Below are positions 33,243 through 41,344 of a DNA stretch of 42,751 bases, piece by piece. The notes under the pieces were generated by a model, which did not search any database, was not told the DNA's origin, and was given only the letters and a program-made list of their open reading frames with translations. Position 1 is the stretch's first letter. Every line of letters starts with the position of its first letter. The stretch spans positions 1-42,751 of the forward strand of contig JADILW010000003.1 of assembly GCA_017695095.1 (NCBI GenBank), written 5' to 3'. This DNA is from Candidatus Cryptobacteroides avistercoris. Lineage in GTDB: Bacteria; Bacteroidota; Bacteroidia; Bacteroidales; UBA932. The translations under genes and the position numbers were made by a program.

Positions 33243-33611
33243 ATGTTGAAAATGAATGTAACGAAAGCACAATACGAGTTCGCTTTGGCAAAAATCGAGG
33301 AACTGCTGCCTTTGGTGCCGGAAGATGCTTCCCCAGATGACAAGGACGCCGTGGAACTTTCCATTCTGTCCGACGTGGTCATCGAATATGAAAAGGAGCA
33401 TTTCCCGATAGGCAAGCCGACGGTAGCCCAGCTCGTGGAACTGGCTCTGGAGGAAAAGAACATGACCCAGAAACAGCTGGCGGAGGAAATCGGAGTCAGT
33501 CCCTCCCGTATCAGCGATTATGTCAACGGAAGAGCCGAACCGACCTTGAAAATAGCCAGTTCCCTTTGCAAGGTGCTTGATATTCAGCCTTCAGCAATGC
33601 TGGGGCTGTGA
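33243..33611 (+). CDS. higA: HigA-type antitoxin with XRE helix-turn-helix
   Basis: The 122-aa protein has an N-terminal acidic toxin-binding half and a C-terminal HTH: MTQKQLAEEIGVSPSRISDYVNGRAEPTL, given as motifs MTQKQLAEEIGVS and RISDYVNGRAEPT. It neutralises the upstream toxin and represses the operon, probably through the AT-rich palindrome at 32870-32907. Two ATGs (33243 and 33252) are possible; the first follows the toxin stop by one base. It ends 4 bases before a convergent gene. Confidence 0.85.
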   Translation: MLKMNVTKAQYEFALAKIEELLPLVPEDASPDDKDAVELSILSDVVIEYEKEHFPIGKPTVAQLVELALEEKNMTQKQLAEEIGVSPSRISDYVNGRAEPTLKIASSLCKVLDIQPSAMLGL

Positions 33612-33615
33612 CTCG

Positions 33616-34767
33616 TCAGCGTTTCACGGTCTTGGATGTGAGGTTGAGCTTGTAGTCGAAATGGCGGTTGCCGTGGTAGTAGAACATCTCGAGGGTGTTC
33701 GCGTCCTCGAAGCTGATGCTGTTGAGCAGGCGGTCGCGGTAGTGGTCCTCGCACTCGGGCTCCGCCCATGCCAGCACATAGTTGCCGTCAGCCTTCTGCT
33801 TCACCACGATCACCGAATAGCCGCGGATGTCGAACAGCGCGGCGGTGTAGCGGGAAGAGTTCTTCTTGTCGCGTGAGGCCTCGAACTGCTCCACGAGCGA
33901 ACTGTTTTCGGGGAGGATGTTGAAGTTCAGCTTCGTCGCCGAGCTGAGAGCGTCCGGGTTCTGCTCCAGCCACCAGTCGATGGCTGCGTCGGTCAGGTAG
34001 TCGCCGGCGGGAATCGGCTCCAGGCAGGGGTTCTCGTTTATGGCCACCATCATCAGTCTCGCCTCGGGCCTGTCGGGATTCATGATGCTGTTCTCGTTGA
34101 CGCGCCCCTCGATGCGGAAAGGCAGTCCGTCGCCGGGCCGCAGTATGTCGTGGCCCTCGAAGACCACCTCGCTGTAGGCGTCGCCGGCAGGTGACCAGGT
34201 TGCGGCCGTGTAGCTCATCTTGTCGGAATCAGCCGCCTTGGTGAGGAAGTTGAACCTGAAATACCTCTCGCCGCCGATTTCGAAGACGGCGGTGCTGTCG
34301 ACGAAGCTGCGCGCCGCGCCTTCGGAGGAGAGAGCCGCCGTCGGGCTCTCATAGGAGTCCGCGAGCGACCATCCGTCTTCGCCCATGACCGCCGTGTAGA
34401 GCTTCACGTGGCCGAGGTCGATTTCAGACGAGCAGACGCAGATTCCGTAGATCCTGTCCACGGCGTCCTTGCGGTCGGGGAAGGCCAGGAACAAGGCGCC
34501 GTCGGTCATGAATTCCGACATGACAGCCTCGGCTTCGGCGCGGCTGTAGGGGCTTATGCTCAGCAGGGTGTCCCTTCGAGCGCTGATTTCGGCTGCGTAG
34601 ACCGAAGAGGGATATTTCTTGAGGAAGCGGTCGAAGGCCTGGACGGAAGGCTTCCCGACAGCCTTGTTGTATTGTCTGGTCTCAGCCTTGGTCTGCGAGT
34701 ATGCGCCAGTCGACGCAGCAAGCAGAAGAGCCGCGCACAGCAGGGATTTCAGTATGCTGTTTATCAT
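33616..34767 (-). CDS. Secreted hypothetical protein
   Basis: Not recognised. A signal peptide (MINSILKSLLCAALLLAASTGAYS, with cleavage after GAYS or nearby) precedes a helical tetratricopeptide-like or DUF-type N-terminal segment (YNKAVGKPSVQAFDRFLKKYPSS) that resembles a single TPR-like unit. A larger beta-rich domain with several YxFNF and WSPAG motifs follows. 383 aa. Periplasmic or surface. Its start overlaps the end of the S9 peptidase gene by 4 bases, so it is the third gene of that operon. Confidence 0.65.
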   Translation of the reverse strand: MINSILKSLLCAALLLAASTGAYSQTKAETRQYNKAVGKPSVQAFDRFLKKYPSSVYAAEISARRDTLLSISPYSRAEAEAVMSEFMTDGALFLAFPDRKDAVDRIYGICVCSSEIDLGHVKLYTAVMGEDGWSLADSYESPTAALSSEGAARSFVDSTAVFEIGGERYFRFNFLTKAADSDKMSYTAATWSPAGDAYSEVVFEGHDILRPGDGLPFRIEGRVNENSIMNPDRPEARLMMVAINENPCLEPIPAGDYLTDAAIDWWLEQNPDALSSATKLNFNILPENSSLVEQFEASRDKKNSSRYTAALFDIRGYSVIVVKQKADGNYVLAWAEPECEDHYRDRLLNSISFEDANTLEMFYYHGNRHFDYKLNLTSKTVKR

Positions 34768-36614
34768 AGATATGTCTCAAAATAGTCGGTGATTTTCTCG
34801 TGGAGGTGTACGCGCGCGCGCCCCTCCATGTTGTGCTTCTCGCGGGGGTAGGCGAAGAAGTCCACTGGCTTCTCGGCCTCGATGCATTTCTGGATGAAAT
34901 TCAGCGAGTGCTGCCATACCACGGTGTCGTCGAGCACTCCCTGGCAGATGAGCACCCTGCCGCCGAGATTCGCGGCCTTGGGCAGCAAGGAAGTGGCCTC
35001 GAAGCCCTCCGGGTTGGTCTGAGGGGTGTCCATGTAGCGTTCGCCGTACATCACCTCGTACCATTTCCAGTCGATGACGGGGCCGCCGGCCACAGTGACC
35101 TTGAAGATGTCGGGGCGGGCGGTGGCCAGGGTCAGGGCCATGAAGCCGCCGTAGCTCCAGCCGTGGACTCCGATGCGTCCGCGGTCGATCGCGGGAATCC
35201 TGTCGAGCAGAGCGGAGAGTCCGGCGAGCTGGTCCTCGGTCTCGGCGACGCCGCACTGGCGGTTGATCGCCTTCTCGAAGGCCGCACCGCGGTTCTGGGT
35301 GCCCCGGTTGTCCTGCACGTAGACGAAATAGCCCTTCTGAGCCATCAGCATCTCCCACATGCGAATGTCGCCCAGCCATTTGTTGCTGACCATCTGGGAG
35401 TGGGGGCCGCCGTAGACGTAGACTATCAGGGGATATTTCTTCGAGGGGTCGTAGTCGCGCGGGTAGAACAGGCGGTAGTAGTTGTCGTAGCGATTGTCCG
35501 CCGAGCGCACGCTGCCCAGCTCCACGCGGCACTGCGCGTATTCGTCGAGGGGGTCGATCGCGTCGAGGATGTGGTTGATGACCTCGCCGGAGGTGTTCTT
35601 GACCACGGTGACTCCGGGCACGTTGAGGCTGCTGTAGCGGTCGATGAACTTGCTGCAGTCGGGGGCCATGTCGATTTCGTGCCAGCCGCTCTCCCAGGTC
35701 AGGCGCTCAGGTTCGCCGACGCGTCTGCCCTTGACCTGCACCCGGAAGAGGTGGTTCTCGATCGGAGAGACCTCGGCCGAGGTGTAGTAGACATATCTGC
35801 CGTCGTTCGCCACGTAGGCCACGTCGGCGCTGCAGGGGGTCACCCGGGCTATCACCCCGAGGGTGTCACAGAGGTAGAGGTTCCTGTAGCCGTCGCGGTT
35901 GTCGGTGCGGTAGAGGAAGTTCCAGCTGTCCTTGAGGAAGTAGAGCGGGTCGAGCGGCTCCACCCAGGCGTCGTTCTGCTCGCTGAGTATCGTGCGTACG
36001 AACGCGCCGTCGGAAGCCCGGTACATGTTGAGCTTCATGTGGTGCTGCGCGCGGTCGAGCACCTGCACGAACAGGTATTTCCCGTCGGGCGACCAGGTGG
36101 GGTTGGTGAGGTAGCGCTCCTCGTCGAAGTCGCTGACCTGCAGCTCGCTGACTATGGTGCCGTCGGTGCGGCAGATGCAGATGGCCAGCTTTTCGGAAGG
36201 CATGCCGGCCATGGGGTACCTGATCTCGTCGGTGCTGCCGGTGCGGGTGGTGATGTCGAAGAGGGGGAAGGTGCCCACTGCCGACTGGTCCTTGCGGTAG
36301 ACCGCCAGGAGGCTGCCGTCGGGGGAGGGTATCACCCACTTCGAGCCGCCGAACTCGTTGCGGCTCACGGTTTCACCGTAGACGATTTCGGGCGGGTTGC
36401 CCTCCGGGAGGGTCCAGTCGGGCCTGGCGGCCTTGGGTTCTTCTCTCGTGAGCTGGCTGTCGGCGTCCCACCAGAGCTTGACCCTTTCGGGGTAGACGGA
36501 GCGGGTCGACTGCCTGACGGCTTCCTCCACCGTGAGCAGCCTGGCGCCCGGATTGCCTTCGGGATGCACCGCTATCAGTCCTGCGGCGAGCATCGCAACT
36601 GCGCTCAGGGTCAT
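34764..36614 (-). CDS. S9 family prolyl/dipeptidyl peptidase (DPP IV-like)
   Basis: Serine peptidase that removes dipeptides or cleaves after proline. It has a short signal-like N-terminus (MTLSAVAMLAAGLIAV), a beta-propeller domain (~residues 60-380), then an alpha/beta hydrolase domain. The catalytic triad is visible: Ser in GWSYGG (~487), Asp in LDDTV (~560) and His in EKHNMEG (~591). 616 aa is shorter than typical Bacteroidetes DPP IV (~700-740), so the N-terminal propeller may be trimmed. Located in the periplasm. Coupled to its neighbours: 2-base gap upstream, 4-base overlap downstream. Confidence 0.88.
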   Translation of the reverse strand: MTLSAVAMLAAGLIAVHPEGNPGARLLTVEEAVRQSTRSVYPERVKLWWDADSQLTREEPKAARPDWTLPEGNPPEIVYGETVSRNEFGGSKWVIPSPDGSLLAVYRKDQSAVGTFPLFDITTRTGSTDEIRYPMAGMPSEKLAICICRTDGTIVSELQVSDFDEERYLTNPTWSPDGKYLFVQVLDRAQHHMKLNMYRASDGAFVRTILSEQNDAWVEPLDPLYFLKDSWNFLYRTDNRDGYRNLYLCDTLGVIARVTPCSADVAYVANDGRYVYYTSAEVSPIENHLFRVQVKGRRVGEPERLTWESGWHEIDMAPDCSKFIDRYSSLNVPGVTVVKNTSGEVINHILDAIDPLDEYAQCRVELGSVRSADNRYDNYYRLFYPRDYDPSKKYPLIVYVYGGPHSQMVSNKWLGDIRMWEMLMAQKGYFVYVQDNRGTQNRGAAFEKAINRQCGVAETEDQLAGLSALLDRIPAIDRGRIGVHGWSYGGFMALTLATARPDIFKVTVAGGPVIDWKWYEVMYGERYMDTPQTNPEGFEATSLLPKAANLGGRVLICQGVLDDTVVWQHSLNFIQKCIEAEKPVDFFAYPREKHNMEGRARVHLHEKITDYFETYL

Positions 36615-36616
36615 CG

Positions 36617-37039
36617 CTATTCTCCTCCCGCGATTATGGGTATCTCGGTCTGGCGTTCGGCCTGGCGCACCGACACGATGTCGTCGACTATGTATCTCTG
36701 CATGCCTCTCCAGGGCAGCCAGCCGTTATATTCCTTGTAGTGGAGCTCGACCATCTTGCCGCTGCAGCGCATCAGCGAGTCGGCCACGGCCCTGTCGGTC
36801 ACCGAGAAGTTGAACTCGTTGGACTGGATGTTGCCGCCCTCCGAGAGGCTGTTGAATCCGGTCTGGATCAGACGGCCCTCGTAGGTCTTCCAGACCCATC
36901 CCTTGTACACTATCTGGTTGAGTTCGCCGGCCTTGACGCCCTCGCCGAAGACGAAGTAGAACTTGATGTAGAAGAATACCGCCGCAGCGAGCACTACAAT
37001 CGCTGCGATCCAGGTGATGACTTTTCCCTTTGTGGTCAT
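36617..37039 (-). CDS. Conserved membrane-anchored hypothetical protein
   Basis: The 140-aa product has one N-terminal transmembrane helix (residues ~8-25) and a short beta-rich periplasmic domain (YKGWVWKTYEGRLIQTGFNS; WLPWRGMQRYIVDDI). It is conserved in Bacteroidales as a small membrane protein of unknown function. It leads the three-gene minus-strand operon with the S9 peptidase and a secreted protein; a TATCTTTG box lies ~23 bases upstream. The function is not established. Confidence 0.7.
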   Translation of the reverse strand: MTTKGKVITWIAAIVVLAAAVFFYIKFYFVFGEGVKAGELNQIVYKGWVWKTYEGRLIQTGFNSLSEGGNIQSNEFNFSVTDRAVADSLMRCSGKMVELHYKEYNGWLPWRGMQRYIVDDIVSVRQAERQTEIPIIAGGE

Positions 37040-37062
37040 AAGGCTAAAATATCTAAAACATA

Positions 37063-37070
37063 CAAAGATA
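37063..37070 (-). promoter_or_regulatory. -7 box of the S9-peptidase operon
   Basis: Minus-strand TATCTTTG, 23 bases before the ATG at 37039. Confidence 0.6.
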
Positions 37071-37083
37071 AAGATAATGAAAA

Positions 37084-37128
37084 CTTAAAACAAAAGGAGG
37101 AGCCGGGGCTGATGTCCGGTTCCTCCTT
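37084..37128 (-). terminator. Terminator of rpmE
   Basis: On the minus strand AAGGAGGAACCGG (37128-37116) pairs with CCGGCTCCTCCTT (37106-37094), one A-C mismatch, followed by TTTTGTTTT. It separates rpmE from the downstream operon. Confidence 0.8.
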
Positions 37129-37149
37129 GGTGTCTCGCCTTGCAAGAAA

Positions 37150-37401
37150 CTATTTCTTGCGGGACTTGTATCTCTGATAGAACATATCAACTCGGCCGGC
37201 GGTGTCGACGATCTTCATCTTGCCGGTGTAGAAAGGGTGAGATGTGTTCGAAATCTCAAGCTTTACGAGGGGATACTCAACTCCGTCGATGGTGATGGTC
37301 TCCTTGCTGGTGGCGCAGGAGCGGGTGATGAACACGTCCTCGTTTGACATATCCTTGAAAGCTACAAGTCGGTAGGTTTCGGGATGGATTCCTTTTTTCA
37401 T
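37150..37401 (-). CDS. rpmE: 50S ribosomal protein L31, type B
   Basis: 83-aa L31 with the conserved start MKKGIHPETYR and later SNTSHPFYTGKMK. The CxxC zinc pair of type A L31 is absent; only one Cys remains (RSCATSKE), so this is the zinc-independent form. Bacteria with both types induce type B during zinc limitation, but many Bacteroidetes have only this one. It has its own promoter, divergent from glmM. Confidence 0.92.
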   Translation of the reverse strand: MKKGIHPETYRLVAFKDMSNEDVFITRSCATSKETITIDGVEYPLVKLEISNTSHPFYTGKMKIVDTAGRVDMFYQRYKSRKK

Positions 37402-37426
37402 GTTTACTGGTGTTTTGAATCGGGCG

Positions 37427-37434
37427 CAAATATA
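37427..37434 (-). promoter_or_regulatory. -7 box of rpmE
   Basis: Minus-strand TATATTTG, 25 bases before the ATG at 37401. Confidence 0.6.
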
Positions 37435-37448
37435 CGAATTAATTTTCG

Positions 37449-37456
37449 TAATTTTG
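37449..37456 (+). promoter_or_regulatory. -7 box of glmM, predicted leaderless transcript
   Basis: TAATTTTG ends six bases before the ATG at 37463, the same spacing as in murI and prfB. Confidence 0.55.
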
Positions 37457-37462
37457 CAATCT

Positions 37463-38875
37463 ATGACACTGATAAAATCAATTTCGGGCATACGCGGAAC
37501 CATAGGCGGGCCCTGCGGCGAAGCTCTCACGCCGGTGGATATAGTCAAGTTCACATACGCATACTGCGAGCGCCTGCGCAGGCACGCCGCTCCGAAACGC
37601 GGCCGCTTCAAGGTCGTCGTGGGCAGGGACGCGCGCATCAGCGGCGCGATGGTGGAGCAGCTGGTCTGCGGCACTCTGGTATCCTGCGGCGTCGACGTGG
37701 TCAGATGCGGGCTTGCGTCGACCCCCACCACCGAACTTGCGGTGCGCTTCGCCGGAGCCGACGGCGGCATCATCATCACCGCCAGCCACAACCCCCGCGA
37801 GTGGAACGCCCTCAAGCTGCTGAACTCCGAGGGGGAGTTCCTTTCCGCGGCCGAAGGCAATGAGATACTGGAGATAGCCGACAGCGGCGATTTCAACTTC
37901 GCCTCCGTCGACGAACTCGGACACATTGAGGACCACGACTTCACCGACGAGCACGTAGACTCGGTGCTCGCACTCGAGGCCGTCGACGCCGACGCCGTGC
38001 GCAGGGCAGGGTTCACCGTGGTCGTCGACGCCATCAACTCCGTGGGCGCGCTCATCATGCCGCGTCTGCTGGAGAAGCTCGGGGTGCGCTGCATACTGCT
38101 CAACGGCACTCCCGACGGCGACTTCGCCCACAACCCCGAGCCGCTGCCGCAGAACCTCACCGGCCTCAGCGAAGCCGTGCGGCGCGAGCATGCCGACCTC
38201 GGAATCAGCGTCGACCCCGACGTGGACCGCCTCGCGTTCTTCTGCGAGAACGGCGAACCCTTCGTCGAGGAATACACCCTCGTGGCGGTTGCCGACTACC
38301 TGCTGGAACGTGCTTCCGCGGCCGGCGTGAAACCCCTGCACACCGTTTCCAACCTGAGTTCCAGCCGCGCCCTGCGCGACGTGACGGAGCGCTGGGGAGG
38401 CAGCTGGTTCGCCGCGGCGGTGGGCGAGGTCAACGTGACCACGAAGATGCACGAGACCGGGGCGCTGATAGGCGGCGAAGGCAACGGGGGAGTCATCTAC
38501 CCCGCCTCCCACTACGGACGCGACGCGATGGTCGGAACCGCGCTGTTCCTGAGCCAGCTCGCCCGCAAGAAGATGAGCGCCAGCGCCTACAAGGCCACGC
38601 TTCCGCAGTACTTCATCGCCAAGAACAAGATTTCCCTGAGCGACAGGTCGCTGATTGACAAGATACTCGAGAGCGTCAAGGAACACTATGCCGCCGAGCG
38701 CGTGAACACCGTCGACGGCGTGAAGGTCGACTTCGAACAGAAGCGCAGCTGGGTGCATCTGCGCCGCTCCAACACCGAACCCATCATCCGCATCTACTCC
38801 GAGGCGCCCACCGAGGCCGAAGCCAGGGCGCTCGGCGAGGAAGTCATCGCGATTGCGCAAGGCATATTGAAATAG
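37463..38875 (+). CDS. glmM: Phosphoglucosamine mutase
   Basis: Interconverts glucosamine 6-phosphate and glucosamine 1-phosphate, feeding UDP-GlcNAc for peptidoglycan and LPS. The phosphoserine loop TASHNPREWN (Ser near residue 108), metal-binding DPDVDR (~residue 252-257) and EGNGGV sugar-binding motif are all intact; the C-terminal RRSNTEPIIRIYSEA is the phosphate-binding loop. 470 aa. I start at the ATG at 37463 (MTLIKSISGIRG); the frame is open further upstream across the promoter. Directly followed, with no intergenic base, by the NamZ-like gene. Confidence 0.94.
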   Translation: MTLIKSISGIRGTIGGPCGEALTPVDIVKFTYAYCERLRRHAAPKRGRFKVVVGRDARISGAMVEQLVCGTLVSCGVDVVRCGLASTPTTELAVRFAGADGGIIITASHNPREWNALKLLNSEGEFLSAAEGNEILEIADSGDFNFASVDELGHIEDHDFTDEHVDSVLALEAVDADAVRRAGFTVVVDAINSVGALIMPRLLEKLGVRCILLNGTPDGDFAHNPEPLPQNLTGLSEAVRREHADLGISVDPDVDRLAFFCENGEPFVEEYTLVAVADYLLERASAAGVKPLHTVSNLSSSRALRDVTERWGGSWFAAAVGEVNVTTKMHETGALIGGEGNGGVIYPASHYGRDAMVGTALFLSQLARKKMSASAYKATLPQYFIAKNKISLSDRSLIDKILESVKEHYAAERVNTVDGVKVDFEQKRSWVHLRRSNTEPIIRIYSEAPTEAEARALGEEVIAIAQGILK

Positions 38876-39940
38876 ATGTTTTCCTTCAGAACAACTCCGA
38901 TTGAGGACCAGCTCGACCGCGCGCTCACCGAAGGGCGCGTGGCCTGCTTCTGCACGCAGAACTGCTGGGATTCCGGCCGCAGCCGCTACCTCTACGAGAT
39001 ATTCCGCGAGCGCGGCAACCTGGTCCGCGTGATCCGCCCATCCGGCACGGAGCTCACCCCCGACACCTCCCACATCGACTTCAGTTCCGCCGACATCGAG
39101 GACGTGGACGCCATCGTCGTGGAGATTCAGGACGTGGGTTCGCGCTACTTCAACTACACCCGCGACGTGATGCGGCTGATGTCTATGTGCGCCCGCGAGC
39201 CCGAAGCCCCGGCAATCTACGTGGTCGACCACATCAACCCCGCCGGCAGGGTGGTGGAGGGCACGATTCCGGCGGTGGAGTCCGACATCTGGACGCCCAG
39301 GGTGGCCCACAGGCACGGCATGACCCTCGGAGAACTCTGCCAGCTCTACTACAGCGAGATAGGAGCGAAATTCCCGCTGCACGTGATTTCAGCGCGCTGC
39401 TCCTCGGTGGGCAAGGACATGCTTCCGTGGGCCATAGCGCCGGCGTCCGACATCCCGGGCATGTTCACCTGCGAGCTCTACTCCGGCGGCGGACTCTGGA
39501 ACAACACCACCATCTCGCCCGCCATCGGCACCGCGCGGCCCTACGAGTATTTCGGTGCGCCGTTCATCAAGACCGAGGACGTCCGTTTCCTGCCGGCGCA
39601 GCGCGGGGTCATGATGCGTCCCTGCTCCTTCACGCCCTCGGCTGGCATCTACAGCGGGCAGCAGTGTTTCGGCTATCAGATCATGCTCACGCCCGACGGC
39701 CAGTACCATTCGCTGCTGCACACGCTCCAACTCATGCGGCATTTTGCCGACAGGTATTCGCAGTTCGAGATGAGCGACGCACTGTTCGTGAAGATAGCCG
39801 ACCCCGTGATTGAGGAGTATCTGCGCGGGCGGCTGAGTTTCGACGTGGTGCAGGAGCATGTGAAGCTCGAGGAGCAGAAGTGGATACGCAAGGCCCGCCG
39901 CTTCCTGCTCTACGACGATGCGCCGTACAGAAGGAAATGA
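38876..39940 (+). CDS. DUF1343/NamZ-like protein (exo-N-acetylmuramidase family)
   Basis: Family members (NamZ) remove terminal MurNAc from glycan ends. Conserved DUF1343 motifs are present: EIQDVGSRYFNYTRDV, VVDHINPAGR and the region LWNNTTISPAIGTARPYE, with candidate catalytic Glu/Asp. It is 354 aa without a signal peptide, whereas most relatives are secreted, so it may be a cytosolic recycling form. ATG at 38876 follows the glmM stop codon directly (translational coupling), placing it with amino-sugar metabolism. Recycling MurNAc into the pathway next to GlmM is a plausible role. Confidence 0.8.
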   Translation: MFSFRTTPIEDQLDRALTEGRVACFCTQNCWDSGRSRYLYEIFRERGNLVRVIRPSGTELTPDTSHIDFSSADIEDVDAIVVEIQDVGSRYFNYTRDVMRLMSMCAREPEAPAIYVVDHINPAGRVVEGTIPAVESDIWTPRVAHRHGMTLGELCQLYYSEIGAKFPLHVISARCSSVGKDMLPWAIAPASDIPGMFTCELYSGGGLWNNTTISPAIGTARPYEYFGAPFIKTEDVRFLPAQRGVMMRPCSFTPSAGIYSGQQCFGYQIMLTPDGQYHSLLHTLQLMRHFADRYSQFEMSDALFVKIADPVIEEYLRGRLSFDVVQEHVKLEEQKWIRKARRFLLYDDAPYRRK

Positions 39941-39968
39941 TGCTTTTTAAGCTTATCTTGAGAAAAAA

Positions 39969-39999
39969 TTTGCAGAATGTAAAATTATGCCTATATTTG
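39969..39999 (+). promoter_or_regulatory. Promoter of tRNA-Glu
   Basis: TTTG at 39969-39972, a 19-base spacer and TATATTTG at 39992-39999. This is a model example of the -33/-7 promoter in this genome. Confidence 0.75.
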
Positions 40000-40016
40000 C
40001 ACTCCCAACGACAGAC

Positions 40017-40091
40017 GGTGGGTTCGTATAACGGTTAGTACTCGAGATTCTCAATCTCGCAATAGGAGTTCGATTCTCCTACCCACTACCA
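40017..40091 (+). tRNA. tRNA-Glu (anticodon CTC)
   Basis: Acceptor GGTGGGT pairs with ACCCACT (terminal G-T wobble), discriminator A at 40088 and encoded CCA at 40089-40091. The anticodon stem CGAGA/TCTCG holds TTCTCAA (anticodon CTC). The T arm AGGAG-TTCGATT-CTCCT is standard. Confidence 0.92.
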
Positions 40092-40098
40092 AAAGAAA

Positions 40099-40127
40099 GG
40101 ACAGTTTGAAAAAACTGTTCTTTTTTT
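40099..40127 (+). terminator. Terminator after tRNA-Glu
   Basis: GGACAGTTT and AAACTGTTC pair around GAAA, followed by seven T. Confidence 0.88.
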
Positions 40128-40163
40128 GTTCTTATTTGTGCTGAAGCTGCGAGTACCGTTTCC

Positions 40164-40394
40164 TGAAATTCATTAGTCCCAACGGGACGGCGCAGAGGCC
40201 ATTCCAGGGCAGGTGGCTGGCCCCAATGGAACCAATTTGGTTCCATTGGGACCACCAGGCAGCCACTCACCGCCGTTCTGCGGCGGTATCTGGTACCAAT
40301 GAATTTCAGCCACAGCCGGGCGCCTGGCCGCGCTGCGGGAGCATCGCCGGCGGCAGGCAGTTCCTATTGCACTAGATTGCAAATCTGCTGCAAC
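40164..40394. repeat. Dispersed palindromic intergenic repeat, copy 2
   Basis: Bounded by inverted copies TGAAATTCATTAGT (40164-40177) and ACCAATGAATTTCA (40295-40308). The centre is a near-perfect hairpin with arms CCCAATGGAACCAA (40222-40235) and TTGGTTCCATTGGG (40237-40250) and a one-base gap. CCGCC-GTTCTGC-GGCGG lies further on, and the 3' module ATTGCAAATCTGCTGCAAC (40376-40394) matches copy 1 at 18 of 19 bases. No ORF of note. Confidence 0.7.
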
Positions 40395-40428
40395 GTGCAG
40401 CGCGGCGTTGGAGGACGTAAGGTGATAC

Positions 40429-40456
40429 GAAAAGAGGCCGCCTGGGAGGCGGCCTC
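40429..40456 (-). terminator. Terminator of the SusD-lipoprotein operon
   Basis: GAGGCCGCC (40434-40442) and GGCGGCCTC (40448-40456) form a perfect 9-bp stem with a 5-base loop; on the minus strand it is followed by TTTTCG. Confidence 0.85.
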
Positions 40457-40479
40457 GATTCTTGTGTCAGAGCGGTCTG

Positions 40480-41343
40480 TTAGTTGGCGGTTGACCAGTC
40501 GTACAGATTGATGCTCTTGTCTCTGTTCATCACATAGATGGGAGAGAAGTTCCAGATGCTGTTGGTGTTGACACCGGGAGCCGTGGCGAGAGCTGCGATC
40601 CTCAGGTAATGAGGGCGCTCGTACTGGAACTCGCTGGTGTTTACACCGTCGCTGGATGCGTCCACGGTCAGGGTAATCCTGTCGGTGGTGCCGTCCTCCT
40701 TGACAGTTACGTTTGCGAGAGACGCGCCGGGGTCTTTGTCTATGTCGTTCTCCCTATAATTTTTGCTATGTCCTACGAAATTTGAACTGTTGGAGCAGAG
40801 TACAACCTGGCTGATGGTGTTGAGCCTAGAAGGGTCGCCCATCTCGACGGAGAAGGTGGCCTTGATCTGCTGGTTGGCGGCATCGTAGCTGAACTCGGGA
40901 TCGATGATGCGGCAGTAGGGGGTGAGCTTAAAATCAAAGCTGTTGGCACCCTCATTGACCTGGATTACGGTCTGCTCAGCAGGTGCGAACACAGGCAGCT
41001 TCCTGAAATCTACGCTGTACTTGCCGGCGAAGACCATGTCGTTCTGGTAGTTTCCGTCGAACTTAACGAACCAGTCCTGCTCCTCATAGAAGTTTTCTCC
41101 CCATCTGTCACTTACATCTTCGATGACGGTGAGGGATCCCGAAACAGTGGTCGGAGGAGCCCACCAGCCAGCTGACTCTGTGTATGTTTCAACTTGAATC
41201 GTCTCGTTGGTCTTAGCATCGAGGATTCGTCCTGATATCTGTGCGTTGGGTCCGTCGTAGTTGTCGAGCTTGAACAAGTCGCAGGACGTCAGGAGGGAAC
41301 CTGCCGCAACAAGGCATGCTATTTTGATCAGTAATCGTTTCAT
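40480..41343 (-). CDS. DUF3823-like outer-membrane lipoprotein of a glycan-utilisation locus
   Basis: The 287-aa protein has a lipoprotein signal (MKRLLIKIACLVAAGSLLTSC, cleavage before Cys21) followed by a carboxypeptidase-regulatory-like N-terminal domain (ISGRILDAKTNETIQVE) and C-terminal Ig-like beta domains. Such DUF3823 lipoproteins are often the gene after susD, are surface-exposed and bind glycan. It is separated from the SusD stop by only one base. Operon ends at the terminator at 40429-40456. Confidence 0.8.
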   Translation of the reverse strand: MKRLLIKIACLVAAGSLLTSCDLFKLDNYDGPNAQISGRILDAKTNETIQVETYTESAGWWAPPTTVSGSLTVIEDVSDRWGENFYEEQDWFVKFDGNYQNDMVFAGKYSVDFRKLPVFAPAEQTVIQVNEGANSFDFKLTPYCRIIDPEFSYDAANQQIKATFSVEMGDPSRLNTISQVVLCSNSSNFVGHSKNYRENDIDKDPGASLANVTVKEDGTTDRITLTVDASSDGVNTSEFQYERPHYLRIAALATAPGVNTNSIWNFSPIYVMNRDKSINLYDWSTAN

Positions 41344-41344
41344 G

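Noticed and set aside
34800-36740. 646-aa plus-strand ORF opposite the S9 peptidase
   Set aside because: Very long but Val/Ala/Gly/Asp-biased and without motifs; a codon-bias shadow.
37478-39382. 634-aa minus-strand ORF opposite glmM and the NamZ-like gene
   Set aside because: Same shadow pattern; both plus-strand genes have intact catalytic motifs.
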